Under the pieces are notes generated by a model. The model searched no databases and was not told the DNA's origin. It saw only the letters and a list, made by a program, of their open reading frames with translations. The translations under genes and the position numbers were made by a program. Shown here piece by piece: positions 7,682-19,896 of a stretch of 64,000 bases of DNA. Positions within the stretch are counted from its first letter, which is position 1. Every line of letters begins with the position of its first letter. This stretch comes from a bacterium (GTDB lineage Bacteria > Desulfobacterota > Binatia > DP-6), in contig JAHCID010000009.1 of the NCBI GenBank assembly GCA_026129405.1, positions 62,001-126,000 of the forward strand, read 5' to 3'.

Positions 7682-8431
7682 GTGAAGATTCTCGTCACCG
7701 TGAAGCGCGTCCCCGATCCGGAGAGCAATCTCAAGATCGACGCGTCCGGCACCGGCTTCGCCACCGACAACATCAAGTGGGTCGTGAACCCCTTCGATGA
7801 GATCGCCATCGAGGAGGCGCTCCGCATCAAGGAGAAGAACGCCGGCAGCGAGGTGGTCCTGGTCAGCATCGGCCCGAAGACGGCCCAGGAGCAGCTCCGT
7901 ACCGGCCTCGCCATGGGCGCCGACCGCGCCATCCTGGTGGTGAGCGACGAGAACCTCGAGCCCCTCGCGGTCGCCCGCGTGGTCCAGAAGCTGGCCGAGA
8001 CCGAGAAGCCCGAGCTGATCCTCATGGGCAAGCAGGCGGTCGACTACGACAACAACTGCGCCGGCCAGATGCTCGCCGAGCTGCTCGGCTGGCCCCAGGC
8101 GACCTACGCCTCGGCGGTCGAGATCAGCGGCACGAACGCCACCGTCACCCGCGAGGTCGACGGCGGTCTCGAGAAGCTCTCCTTCGCGCTGCCCGCGGTC
8201 GTCACCACCGATCTCCGCCTCAACGAGCCGCGCTACGCCTCGCTCCCGGGCATCATGAAGGCCCGCAAGAAGGAGCTGAAGGAGATCCCGGTGGCCGACG
8301 TCGGCGTCGACGTGAAGCCGAAGGCCAGGATCGTCAAGCTCGAGACCCCGCCGAAGCGCGCCGCGGGTCGCAAGGTGGGCTCGGTGGAAGAGCTGGTGAA
8401 GGTCCTCCACGACGAAGCCAAGGTCATCTGA
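7682..8431 (+). CDS. etfB: Electron transfer flavoprotein subunit beta
   Basis: The 249-residue protein is a full-length EtfB. The start MKILVTVKRVPDPESN, the AMP-binding region (LMGKQAVDYDNNCAGQMLAELLGWPQAT) and the conserved LPAVVTTDLRLNEPRYASLPGIMKA stretch, in segments, are the family hallmarks. EtfAB takes electrons from acyl-CoA and related dehydrogenases and passes them to a membrane quinone reductase. The GTG start has a strong AGGAG site. It is followed ten bases later by etfA, with which it forms a heterodimer. A membrane Fe-S oxidoreductase about 2.6 kb downstream on the opposite strand is a likely acceptor. Confidence 0.97.
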   Translation: MKILVTVKRVPDPESNLKIDASGTGFATDNIKWVVNPFDEIAIEEALRIKEKNAGSEVVLVSIGPKTAQEQLRTGLAMGADRAILVVSDENLEPLAVARVVQKLAETEKPELILMGKQAVDYDNNCAGQMLAELLGWPQATYASAVEISGTNATVTREVDGGLEKLSFALPAVVTTDLRLNEPRYASLPGIMKARKKELKEIPVADVGVDVKPKARIVKLETPPKRAAGRKVGSVEELVKVLHDEAKVI

Positions 8432-8441
8432 GAGGTTTCCG

Positions 8442-9404
8442 ATGAGCAACGTTCTCGTCTTCGCAGAGCATCTCCACGGCAAGTTCCCCAAGACCACGCT
8501 GATCGGCGTCGCCGCCGCCAAGGAGCTGGCCTCCAAGTCGGGCGGCAAGGCGATCGGCGTCGTCCTCGGCAAGGGCGTCGACGCGCTCGCCGCCGAGCTC
8601 GCGGGCTACGGCATCGACGTGGTCGCGATCGACGGCGACGCCTTCGAGCACTACGTCGCCGACGCGCACACCGCCGCGATCGCCGAGGCGGCCAAGGCCA
8701 AGGGCGCAGCCGCCGTCGTCGCCACCGCCACCGCGGTCGGTAAGGACCTCCTGCCCCGCCTCGCCGCCCGCCTCGACGCGGCGATGGTGTCGGACATCAG
8801 CCACATCGTCGACGCCAAGACGTTCGTGCGGCCGATGTGGGCCGGCAACCTCTTCGCCACCGTCGAGACCGACGCCGCGGTGACCGTCGTCTCCGTCCGC
8901 GGCACCGCGTTCGACCCGGCGCCCAAGGAGGGCAGCGGCAGCGTCGAGAAGCTCGCCGCCGGCGCCGGCGACCAGAAGACCAAGTTCGTCGAGTTCGCCG
9001 AGACCAAGTCCGACCGCCCCGTGCTCACCGAGGCGGCGATCGTGTGCTCGGGCGGCCGCGGCCTCAAGAACGGCGAGAACTTCACCACCGTCCTCGAGCC
9101 GCTCTGCGACGCCCTCGGCGCCGCCATGGGCGCCAGCCGCGCCGCCGTCGACGCCGGCTTCGTGCCGAACGACCTCCAGGTCGGCCAGACCGGCAAGGTC
9201 GTCGCGCCGAAGCTCTACATCGCCGTCGGCATCTCCGGCGCCATCCAGCACCTCGCCGGCATGAAGGACTCGAAGGTCATCGTCGCCATCAACAAGGACG
9301 AGGAGGCGCCGATCTTCCAGGTCGCCGACTACGGCCTCGTGGCCGACCTCTTCAAGGCGGTCCCCGAGCTGACCGAGGAAGTGAAGAAGCTGAAGGCGTC
9401 ATGA
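8442..9404 (+). CDS. etfA: Electron transfer flavoprotein subunit alpha
   Basis: The 320-residue EtfA has an N-terminal Rossmann-like half shared with EtfB and a C-terminal FAD-binding half. The latter carries [48 protein letters not shown] and [20 protein letters not shown] (given in pieces), all diagnostic for FAD binding. With EtfB it carries electrons from fatty-acid, branched-chain or other acyl-CoA dehydrogenations to the quinone pool. The stop overlaps the next ATG (ATGA), linking it translationally to a DNA glycosylase, an unusual operon partner. Confidence 0.97.
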   Translation: MSNVLVFAEHLHGKFPKTTLIGVAAAKELASKSGGKAIGVVLGKGVDALAAELAGYGIDVVAIDGDAFEHYVADAHTAAIAEAAKAKGAAAVVATATAVGKDLLPRLAARLDAAMVSDISHIVDAKTFVRPMWAGNLFATVETDAAVTVVSVRGTAFDPAPKEGSGSVEKLAAGAGDQKTKFVEFAETKSDRPVLTEAAIVCSGGRGLKNGENFTTVLEPLCDALGAAMGASRAAVDAGFVPNDLQVGQTGKVVAPKLYIAVGISGAIQHLAGMKDSKVIVAINKDEEAPIFQVADYGLVADLFKAVPELTEEVKKLKAS

Positions 9405-10123
9405 CGCGCCGTCGCCCGCCGGCGGGCGATTCCGAGATCGACGCAGCACTGGACGAGCGGGCCCCGGCCCGCTCGTTCTTTTTGCAGCCCACGCTGCGCG
9501 TGGCCCGCGCCCTCCTCGGCATGGTGCTGGTCCACGACGCGCCCGAGGGCCGCACCGCCGGGCGCATCGTCGAGGTCGAGGCCTACCGCGGGCCCGGCGA
9601 CCGCGCCGCGCACACCTGGAACGGCCGCCGCACGCCGCGCAACGAGGTGATGTGGGGCGCGCCGGGGCACGCGTACGTCTACTTCGTCTACGGGATGCAC
9701 TGGTGCGTGAACGTGACCACGCAGGAGGCCGGCGTTCCGGAGGCGGTGCTGATCCGGGCGCTGGAGCCGCTCGTCGGCCTCGACCGCATGCGGGCGCGGC
9801 GCGGGCTGCCGGCGACGGCCCCCGACTGGCGGCTCTGTCGCGGGCCGGGGGCACTGTGCCAGGCGCTCGGCATCGGGCGCACGCAGAACGGTGCCGACCT
9901 CCGCGCGGGGCCATTGCGGCTGCTGGACGGAACCCCGGTCCCCGCCCGTGCCGTCGCGCGCACGCCGCGCATCGGGGTGGGCTACGCCGGCGCGCATGCC
10001 GTCCTGCCCTGGCGGTTCGCCCTGCGCGAGAGCCGCGCGGTCTCGGGACCGCGGCTGGCGGCCGCAGCCACGCAGCGACGACGCCGCGCCGACGCGGTAG
10101 CGGCGCGACGCACATCCCGGTAG
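9401..10123 (+). CDS. DNA-3-methyladenine glycosylase (AAG/MPG family)
   Basis: The 240-residue enzyme matches the AAG family of base-excision repair. [12 protein letters not shown] opens the fold. [17 protein letters not shown] carries the catalytic Glu and the residues that activate water. The substrate pocket follows in [23 protein letters not shown] (in two parts), then [12 protein letters not shown] and [18 protein letters not shown]. It removes alkylated or deaminated purines from DNA. It overlaps the etfA stop by four bases, so it is expressed with the flavoprotein genes. The last 30 residues are Arg/Ala-rich and not part of the fold. Confidence 0.93.
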   Translation: MTRRRPPAGDSEIDAALDERAPARSFFLQPTLRVARALLGMVLVHDAPEGRTAGRIVEVEAYRGPGDRAAHTWNGRRTPRNEVMWGAPGHAYVYFVYGMHWCVNVTTQEAGVPEAVLIRALEPLVGLDRMRARRGLPATAPDWRLCRGPGALCQALGIGRTQNGADLRAGPLRLLDGTPVPARAVARTPRIGVGYAGAHAVLPWRFALRESRAVSGPRLAAAATQRRRRADAVAARRTSR

Positions 10124-10133
10124 ACGACGGCAC

Positions 10134-11387
10134 GTGCGACGCGGCCGTTCCCTCCCCACGATCGTGCTCTCGATCGCGCTCGCCTCGCCCGCGGCGGCGT
10201 GGATCACGAACCTCGGCGCCTGCGGCAGCCCGGTCGCCATCGTCGCGGCGCTCGACGGCGATCCCATCGTCGTCTGCAACCGCCGGGCCGGCATCCGCGT
10301 CGCCCGCGTCGCCCGCTGCGCCGGAACGGTCGAGTGGACGCGGCGCCTGCCCGGCGCGACGTTCGCGGTGCTCCCGATGAAGGACGGCTCGCCCGTGGTC
10401 GTGGCGATCGAGGCGCCGAAGAAGGATTCGGCGCCCTACCGGATAGCACTCCGACGAATCGACCAGAGCGACGGCCGGCAGCGCTGGCGGTGGCGATCGC
10501 GACGCCTCAGCCCCGTCGCCTATGGCGCCGACCGGGCCGAGTACTACGTCCGCCGTCCGGGCTACGCCACGCCGCTGCCCGACGGCGACGTGGTGGTGGT
10601 GCTGCCGTCCATCGTCGTCGTCCGCGTCGACGGCGCCACGGGACGCGAGCGCTGGAATCGGGAGATGCCGGGCCTCGGAGCGCCGCAGGCCATCGCGGCG
10701 ACCACGGACGGCACGGTCGTCTTCAAGCAGGGTCCCGGACCCTTCGGCGACCTCCGCGCCGTGAGCGCCGAGGACGGGGCGGTCAGGTGGACGCGCGACC
10801 GCAGCGCGATCTCGGAGGACATCGACACGCTCGCGACCGCGCCGGAAGGCGACGTCTACGCGGCCGGGACCGACGACCTCGAGGACAGCCCCACGCACGT
10901 CTTCGTCGCCCGGCTCGCCGGCGACGGGGCCGAGCGATGGCGCATCCGCCCGTTCCCGCCGCTCACGGCGCCGTCGCCGCCCATCCGATCGAGCCTCGGG
11001 CCGAGCGGCACCCTCGCGATCTGGGGAACGACGAGCGGGCCGATCGGCGTGCAGACCGGCGGCGCCTTGGCGGTCCTGGAACCGTCCGGGAGGCGACGTT
11101 GGCGAACGACGGTGCGGCTCGACGACGGCGCCAGTACGCGGCTCGACTCGGTCGACATCCGACCCGACGGCGACGTCGTGCTGGTCGCCGACAGCTCGTA
11201 CGCGCCGAGGCGAATGCTGATCGAACGCCTCGAGCCGACGTTCGGCTTCGCTCGCCTGCGCATCGAGCAGCCGGGGCGCGCCGACGCCGTGCTCGCCGAC
11301 CGCGGCGAGCAGCTGATCGCCGCACGACGCACGGGTAAGGCACTGCATCTCGTCGCCCGCGGTCCACTGCCGCCGGGCTGTCCGTAG
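10134..11387 (+). CDS. Secreted PQQ-like beta-propeller protein, function unknown
   Basis: A 417-residue protein with a signal peptide (GTG start, MRRGRSLPTIVLSIALASPAAA) and then repeated blade-like units of about 45-60 residues. Several end in the strand pattern LRAVSAEDGAVRWTRD, TGRERWNREMP or GRQRWRWRS, that is (D)GxxRWxx, typical of PQQ/quinoprotein-like eight-bladed propellers. No PQQ-binding Trp disc or catalytic acid could be assigned, so an enzymatic role is not supported; a protein-binding or outer-membrane assembly (BamB-like) role is possible. It starts ten bases after the glycosylase stop. Confidence 0.65.
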   Translation: MRRGRSLPTIVLSIALASPAAAWITNLGACGSPVAIVAALDGDPIVVCNRRAGIRVARVARCAGTVEWTRRLPGATFAVLPMKDGSPVVVAIEAPKKDSAPYRIALRRIDQSDGRQRWRWRSRRLSPVAYGADRAEYYVRRPGYATPLPDGDVVVVLPSIVVVRVDGATGRERWNREMPGLGAPQAIAATTDGTVVFKQGPGPFGDLRAVSAEDGAVRWTRDRSAISEDIDTLATAPEGDVYAAGTDDLEDSPTHVFVARLAGDGAERWRIRPFPPLTAPSPPIRSSLGPSGTLAIWGTTSGPIGVQTGGALAVLEPSGRRRWRTTVRLDDGASTRLDSVDIRPDGDVVLVADSSYAPRRMLIERLEPTFGFARLRIEQPGRADAVLADRGEQLIAARRTGKALHLVARGPLPPGCP

Positions 11388-11554
11388 CGTCTGCACGAGC
11401 GCCTGCCGGAGCGCGGCGGCGGTGTGCCACGATGGCGCGCGTGCCCACGCATTCTCCCTCCATCGGACGGCGATGGCACAGTCGGGGTCGCATGGCCCCC
11501 GCCGTCACGGCGTTTCGTGTCGGCCCGTCGTTTGCTCTGGGACGGCTACACGCC

Positions 11555-11785
11555 ATGCTCGACCTCTCCGGCCTCTGCCACGACAACCGTCCCGCTCCGG
11601 CGACCGTCACCCTCCATGACGTTCGCATCGTGGCCGCCTCCACCCAGGCGCTGATCGTCCAGTCCGGCGATCGTCGCGTCGCCGTCCCGCGCGCGAGCGT
11701 CCAGCCGGGCAGCACCGCGTGCGAAAGCGCGCGCGGCACGCTCGTCCTCCCCATCCACACCGCCGGCGCCCTCGGCCTGCACTGA
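11555..11785 (+). CDS. Small hypothetical protein
   Basis: A 76-residue frame from the ATG at 11555 reads as a compact beta-rich domain (VTLHDVRIVAASTQALIVQSG, in two strands, then RRVAVPRASVQPGST). Alternating hydrophobic residues and G/C third positions support translation, but no family is recognised. A longer frame from 11432 adds 41 Arg/Ser-rich residues that look non-coding. The evidence is composition only. Confidence 0.4.
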   Translation: MLDLSGLCHDNRPAPATVTLHDVRIVAASTQALIVQSGDRRVAVPRASVQPGSTACESARGTLVLPIHTAGALGLH

Positions 11786-11848
11786 TCCTCCGGCTCCCCC
11801 CGCCGGTTTCACCGGACGCCCACCCACACCACGCATCGTCCGGTCCTC

Positions 11849-11895
11849 GCCCCGCGTCGGGCTTCGGCCCTCCTCTCCGGAGTCCGACGCGGGGC
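11849..11895. terminator. Large inverted repeat between convergent genes
   Basis: A perfect 12-base stem (11849-11860 pairing with 11884-11895, GCCCCGCGTCGG and its complement) encloses a 23-base loop. It lies between the convergent small hypothetical gene and the Fe-S oxidoreductase gene and may end transcription from either side. No T-run is present on either strand. Confidence 0.45.
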
Positions 11896-11950
11896 ACTCC
11901 TCCCGCGGCGACCGCGGCGCGCCGGCCCCGGCGCCCTCCTCCGACGCAAC

Positions 11951-11977
11951 GCCGCGCACGCGCCCGGCGTGCGCGGC
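11951..11977 (-). terminator. Hairpin just past the Fe-S oxidoreductase stop
   Basis: A perfect 11-base stem (11951-11961 with 11967-11977, GCCGCGCACGC and its complement) has a 5-base loop. It begins 8 bases downstream of the minus-strand stop at 11986, which fits a transcription end or mRNA 3' stabiliser, although a U-tract is missing. Confidence 0.5.
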
Positions 11978-11985
11978 GGGACGCG

Positions 11986-14076
11986 TCAGCGCAGCGACCG
12001 CTCGACGATCTCCATCACGTCGAGCGTCTGCACCTTCTCCTCGAGGTCCTTCGCCTTGATGCCGTCGGAGAGCATCGTCATGCAGAACGGGCACGACACG
12101 GCGATCACCTCGGGATCGTTCTCGAGCGCCTGATCGGTGCGCTTCAGGTTGACGCGCTTGTCGGCGTCCTCCTCGAGCCACATGCGCCCGCCGCCCGCGC
12201 CGCAGCACATGCCGAACTGGTGGTGCTTGTGCGGGATCTCCTCGACCTTCGCACCGGCGCGCTCGAGGACCTCGCGCGGCTCGTCGTACACGTCGTTGAA
12301 GCGGCCGTAGTAGCAGGAGTCGTGGTAGGTCGTGCGCTTGCCGTTGCCGTCGCCGGTCAGCTGCAGCTTGCCGCTCGCGACCAGCTGCTGGATCAGCTCG
12401 GCGGCGTGGATCACCTCGTAGTGGCCCTCGAACTGCGGCAGCTCGTTCTTGATCGTGTTGAAGCAGTGCGGGCAGTTGACGATGATCTTCTTCACCTCGT
12501 AGCCCTTGAACGTCTCGACGCACATCTGCGCCATCGCCTGGTACAGATACTCGTTGCCGAGACGGCGGGCCGAGTCGCCGTTGCAGGGCTCCTCCGGGCC
12601 GAGGCAGGCGAAGTCGACGCCGGCCTTCGTGAGGATGCGCGCGAACGCCTGCGTCGTCTTCTTGTTGCGGTCGTCGAAGGCGCCCGCGCAGCCGACGTAG
12701 TAGAGGTACTCGGGGTTCGGCTTCTCGGCCATGGTCGGGATGTCCAGGCCGTCGGCCCAGTCGAAGCGCTTCTCGGCGCCGATGCCCCAGGGGTTCGACT
12801 GCGTCTCCATCGACTTGAAGACGCGCGTCAGCTCGGTCGGGAAGCGCGACTCCTCCTGCACGAGGTGGCGGCGCATGTCGACGATCTTGTCGACGTACTC
12901 GATCATCACCGGGCACGACTCCTCGCAGGCGCGGCAGGTGTTGCAGGCCCACAGGGTCTCGTCGGCGATGACGTGGTTCGGGTCGTCGATCGGCGCGATC
13001 AGGTTGCGACCGACCTCGGGCAGCTCGCCGTCGGGGCCGGGCGTCACGTCGACGCGCTTGGCCACGATCTCGGACTGGTTCTCGTAGAGGTAGTCGCGCA
13101 GGTTCAGCAGCAGCTGGCGCGGCGCGAGCGGCTTGCCGGTGGCCGTCGCCGGACACTGCGACGAGCAGCGCCCGCACTCGGTGCAGCTGAACATGTCCAG
13201 CACCTGCTTCCAGGTGAACTGGTCGATGTGCGAGGTGCCGAACGTGGTCGCGTTCTCGAGGTCCTGCTTCGAGAGCTGGCCGATCGGCTCCATCTTCTTG
13301 AAGAAGACGTTCGGCAGCGAGGTGATGACGTGGAAGTGCTTGGCCAGCGGCAGGAAGTTGAGCATCACCAGCACGGCCAGGTTGTGCAGCCACCAGGCGA
13401 CGTTGCTGGCGTGCTCGGCGAAGCCGACGCCGCCGAGCGACAGCAGGAGACGGCTGGTCGCGTAGGAGAACGGCTCGTACCAGTACGTCGCCGCGACCGC
13501 CTCGGTGCCGTGCTCCATGACGATGCGGCCGCCGTCGTAGACCAGGCCGCCGCTCGTGATCATGCCGATGCAGCCGAGGATCAGATACGCCTCCCAATGG
13601 GAGTGATGCGCGTGCCGGCTCTCGGCGGGCTCGAAGCCGAAGAGGCGCTTCGGACGCGTGATCAGCCAGCGCGCGAACAGCGCCAGGATGCAGACGAAGA
13701 CGGTGACCTCGAAGAGGTCGCGGACGAGCGCGTAGGGCTTGCCCAGCAGCCACGGAACGAACGGGAACAGGTGGAAGTCGGGCGCGTAGGCGCGCGCGAA
13801 CATCGTCGTCACCTGGACGCCGAGGATCGTGAAGCCCCAGAACACGAAGAAGTGGATCCACCCCGCGGTCCGCTCCTGCACGATCCCGACCGCCGGCCGG
13901 ATGAACTTCTTCTGACCGAACGCGTAGACGAGCACGGCCTGGACCCGCTCGGGCAGGAAATCGATCTTCCAGGGCCCACGCGCCGCGCGCAGCAGGTTGA
14001 AGCGGCCCCAGAGCTGGTAGATGAACAGACCGACCCCAGCGAGGAGCACGATCGAGAAGGCGATGGCGCTGAGCAT
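11986..14076 (-). CDS. Membrane Fe-S oxidoreductase (HdrD/DUF224-like), probable EtfAB:quinone partner
   Basis: The 696-residue protein starts with about six membrane helices (residues 1-260) of NarI-like cytochrome character, with His residues that could bind heme. A ferredoxin-like domain follows with two 4Fe-4S motifs, CTECGRCSSQCP and CNTCRACEESCP. Two CCG domains close the protein: one with CPHCFNTIKNE and nearby YYVGCAGAFD, the other with DSCYYGRFND, FGMCCGAGGGR and CPFCMTML. This layout matches the heterodisulfide-reductase-related oxidoreductases encoded near etfAB in bacteria that degrade acyl-CoA compounds, thought to pass electrons from EtfAB to quinone. The ATG at 14076 was chosen at the first hydrophobic helix. 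It is divergent from the DUF192 gene by only 28 bases. Confidence 0.88.
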   Translation of the reverse strand: MLSAIAFSIVLLAGVGLFIYQLWGRFNLLRAARGPWKIDFLPERVQAVLVYAFGQKKFIRPAVGIVQERTAGWIHFFVFWGFTILGVQVTTMFARAYAPDFHLFPFVPWLLGKPYALVRDLFEVTVFVCILALFARWLITRPKRLFGFEPAESRHAHHSHWEAYLILGCIGMITSGGLVYDGGRIVMEHGTEAVAATYWYEPFSYATSRLLLSLGGVGFAEHASNVAWWLHNLAVLVMLNFLPLAKHFHVITSLPNVFFKKMEPIGQLSKQDLENATTFGTSHIDQFTWKQVLDMFSCTECGRCSSQCPATATGKPLAPRQLLLNLRDYLYENQSEIVAKRVDVTPGPDGELPEVGRNLIAPIDDPNHVIADETLWACNTCRACEESCPVMIEYVDKIVDMRRHLVQEESRFPTELTRVFKSMETQSNPWGIGAEKRFDWADGLDIPTMAEKPNPEYLYYVGCAGAFDDRNKKTTQAFARILTKAGVDFACLGPEEPCNGDSARRLGNEYLYQAMAQMCVETFKGYEVKKIIVNCPHCFNTIKNELPQFEGHYEVIHAAELIQQLVASGKLQLTGDGNGKRTTYHDSCYYGRFNDVYDEPREVLERAGAKVEEIPHKHHQFGMCCGAGGGRMWLEEDADKRVNLKRTDQALENDPEVIAVSCPFCMTMLSDGIKAKDLEEKVQTLDVMEIVERSLR

Positions 14077-14104
14077 AGGGCCGCATAATTCACGCCTTGC
14101 GCGC

Positions 14105-14563
14105 ATGCAACTGCGCGTCATCACGAGCGTCTTTTTTCTGCTCGCCGCGTGCGGCAACGGCCGTCCGGCAGGCCCGACGGCGGTCATCGAGCGCCAGGGA
14201 CGTACGCCGGTGACGGTCGCCCTCGAGGTCGTCCGCACCCCCGCCGAGCTCCAGAAGGGCCTCATGTGGCGCAGCGAGCTCGCCGACTTCACCGGCATGC
14301 TCTTCGTCTTCCCGCAGGAGGAGGAGCATTCGTTCTGGATGAAGAACACGCTCATCCCGCTCGACATGATCTTCATCGCCCGCGACGGACCCACGGCCGG
14401 AAGGATCGTCGGCGTGCACGCCAACGCCGTGCCGCATTCGACCGCGCCGGTCACCGTCGGCAAGCCGTCGACGTGGGTGCTCGAGGTGCCGGGCGGCTGG
14501 TGCGCGCGCGAAGGCGTGCAGGCCGGCGACGTCGTGCGACTGGAAGGGGTCGCGCCCCCCTGA
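14105..14563 (+). CDS. DUF192 family lipoprotein
   Basis: The 152-residue precursor begins [16 protein letters not shown], a short lipoprotein signal with a lipobox (LAAC) whose Cys at residue 16 should be lipidated. The mature domain is DUF192: [21 protein letters not shown], a [27 protein letters not shown] block (shown in the sequence as a run around residues 72-99) and [18 protein letters not shown]. These proteins are found in the envelope of many bacteria and archaea; their biochemical role is unknown. The gene is divergent from the Fe-S oxidoreductase gene and precedes the carboxylase genes by about 40 bases. Confidence 0.88.
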   Translation: MQLRVITSVFFLLAACGNGRPAGPTAVIERQGRTPVTVALEVVRTPAELQKGLMWRSELADFTGMLFVFPQEEEHSFWMKNTLIPLDMIFIARDGPTAGRIVGVHANAVPHSTAPVTVGKPSTWVLEVPGGWCAREGVQAGDVVRLEGVAPP

Positions 14564-14601
14564 TAGGCGGGAGCGACCCGCGCTCCACGAGCCGGACCGC
14601 G

Positions 14602-16152
<1,551 letters not shown>

Positions 16153-16280
16153 GCCGCCGCGCGGCCCGGCGGACGTGCTCGGGCGATCGCGCTGGGCCGC
16201 GGCGGCACGCCGCGACGGGCTGCACCGCCCGCGGCGGCGATCCTGGCTCGCGCCGCCGGCCGAGGTCGCGGCGCCCGCGC

Positions 16281-16538
16281 GTGCGCGCCCACGCCGAACG
16301 GTCCGCGCGACGCCGCCGCGAGGGGCCGCCGGAGCTGCGTGCGGTCATGCCGGGGAAGGTGCTGGCCGTGCTCGTCGCCGCGGGCGACGCCGTCGTCCTC
16401 GGCCAGGGCATCGTCGTCATCGAGGCGATGAAGATGGAGAACGAGCTGGGCGCCCCGCGCAGCGGCGTCGTCCACGAGCTCGAGGTGCAGGTGGGCCAGG
16501 CCGTCGAGAGCGGCGAGCTCCTCGCCGTGATCGCGTGA
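16281..16538 (+). CDS. Biotin carboxyl carrier domain protein (N-terminus uncertain)
   Basis: Eighty-five residues from a GTG at 16281 contain a full biotinyl domain: MPGKVLAVLVAAGDAVVLGQ, then VIEAMKMENELGAPRSG with the Lys of AMKM as the biotin site, and a closing VGQAVESGELLAVIA. It should carry carboxyl groups for the carboxyltransferase upstream. The upstream gene ends at 16152, and the 130 bases between look coding but change frame: an ATG at 16133 opens a different frame with a plausible SRWAAAARRDG segment. I suspect lost bases in this stretch, as in the RNase R gene next door. The stop overlaps the RNase R start (GTGA). Confidence 0.75.
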   Translation: MRAHAERSARRRREGPPELRAVMPGKVLAVLVAAGDAVVLGQGIVVIEAMKMENELGAPRSGVVHELEVQVGQAVESGELLAVIA

Positions 16539-18526
16539 AGCGCCGGCGCCCGCCGGCCCCGGCGCCGCGCCGCCGGCGCGACGCCGCCGCCCGGAACGAC
16601 GCCAGGGCCCGCGGCCCGGCGAGGTCGCCCGGCCTCCTCCTCGGCCATCCCGACGGCTTCGCCTTCGTGCGCGCCGACGACGGGCGCGGCGACGTGCACG
16701 TGCCGGCGCGCGGCGTCCATCCGCCGTGCACGGCGACCGCGTGCTGGTCCGACTCGGGCGCGGCCGCGGCGGCCCGGGGCGCAGCGGCCGCGTCGTGCGC
16801 GTGCTCGGCGGCGCGACGACCGCGTCGTCGGCATCCTGCGCCGCGGCCGCGGGGTCGTCGTCGTGGTGCCGCGCGAGGCCGGCTTCACCACCCCGATCGT
16901 CGTCGGCCGCGGGCAGGACGGCGGTGCGCGCGACGGCGACCTGGTCGCGGCCCGCGTGGTGCGCTGGCCGAGCGACGCGCATCGCTTCGTCGGCGCCCGC
17001 GTCGAGCACGCCCTCGGCGCCGCCGGCGACCTGCAGAGCGAAACCGCGGCGATCCTCGCGTCGCACGGGCTGCCCACCGCGTTCCCGAAGGCCGTGGCGG
17101 CGGCCGCGCGCCGCCTGCCGCGCGACCTCGACACCGCCGACCGCCGCGATCTCCGCGCCCTCCCCCTCGTCACCATCGACGGCGAGCGCGCGCGTGACTT
17201 CGACGACGCCATCCACGTCGCCCGCGCCGGCCGCGGCTTCCGCCTCACGGTGGCCGTGGCCGACGTCGCGCACTACGTCGAGGCCGGCAGCGCGCTCGAC
17301 CGCGAGGCGCGGGCACGCGGGACGAGCGTCTACTTCCCCGACCGCGTCGTGCCGATGCTGCCGGCGGAGCTGTCCGAGGACCGCTGCAGCCTGAAGCCAG
17401 GCGAGGACCGGCTGTGCCAGGTCGTCGAGCTCGACTGCGACCCGTCGGGCGCGGTCACCGGCGCGCGTTTCGCCGACGCCGTCATGCACAGCGCCGCGCG
17501 CCTCACCTACCCGCAGGTGCGGCGCGCGCTCGTCGACCGCGAGGACGCCGCGCGGCGCGAGCTCGCCGGCCTGCTCGCGTCGCTCGAGGCCGCGGCCGAG
17601 CTCGCCGAGCGCCTGCTGGCGCGACGCCGCGCCCGCGGGGCGCTCGACTTCGACCTGCCCGAGCCCGAGATCCTGCTCGACCTGCGCGGCCAGCCGGAGC
17701 ACATCCTGCGCGCCGAGCGCTCGCTCGCGCACCGCATCGTCGAGGAGTGCATGCTGGCGGCGAACGAGGCCGTCGCGCGCGACTTGGCCCGGCGCGGCGT
17801 GCCGTCGCTCCATCGCGTGCACGAGCCGCCCGCGCCCGACGCCGTCACCGCGCTGGCGCGCTTCCTCGCCGACCTCGGCCTGCGCCTCGAGACCGCCGAC
17901 GGCCACGTGACGCCGCTCGCGCTCCAGCGCGTGCTCGACGCCGTCCAGGGACGGCCCGAGGCGCGCCTCGTGCACACCGTCCTGCTGCGCAGCCTCAGCC
18001 AGGCGCGCTACGCCGCCGAGCCGCTCGGCCACTTCGGCCTCGCGGCCGAGGCCTACACCCACTTCACGTCGCCGATCCGGCGCTATCCCGATCTCGTCGT
18101 CCACCGCCTGCTCCGCCGCGTCCGCCGGGGCCTCGGCGCGCTGCCGGACGACCTCGCCGCGATCGCCGCCGAGGCCTCGCAGCGCGAGCGGGTGGCGGTG
18201 GACGCCGAGCGCGACGTCGTGGCGCTGTGGCGGGTGGCGGCGATGCAGGCCCGGGTCGGCGAGGAGCACGCCGGCGTCGTCGCCGGCATCGCGCCGTTCG
18301 GCTGCTTCGTCGAGCTGACCGACGTCTTCGTCGAGGGCCTGATCCACGTCCGCGACCTGCCCCCGGACCGGTGGGAGCACGACCCGGGGAAGCACGTGCT
18401 GTGCGGCCGCCGCAGCGGCCGGCGACTGCGCGTCGTCGATGCCGTGCGGGTCGTGGTCGCCGCCGCGGTGCCCGCGCGTCGCCACATCGACCTGGTCCTG
18501 GCACAATCGGAGCTTCCGACACCGCG

Positions 18527-19891
<1,365 letters not shown>

Positions 19892-19896
19892 CGCGC

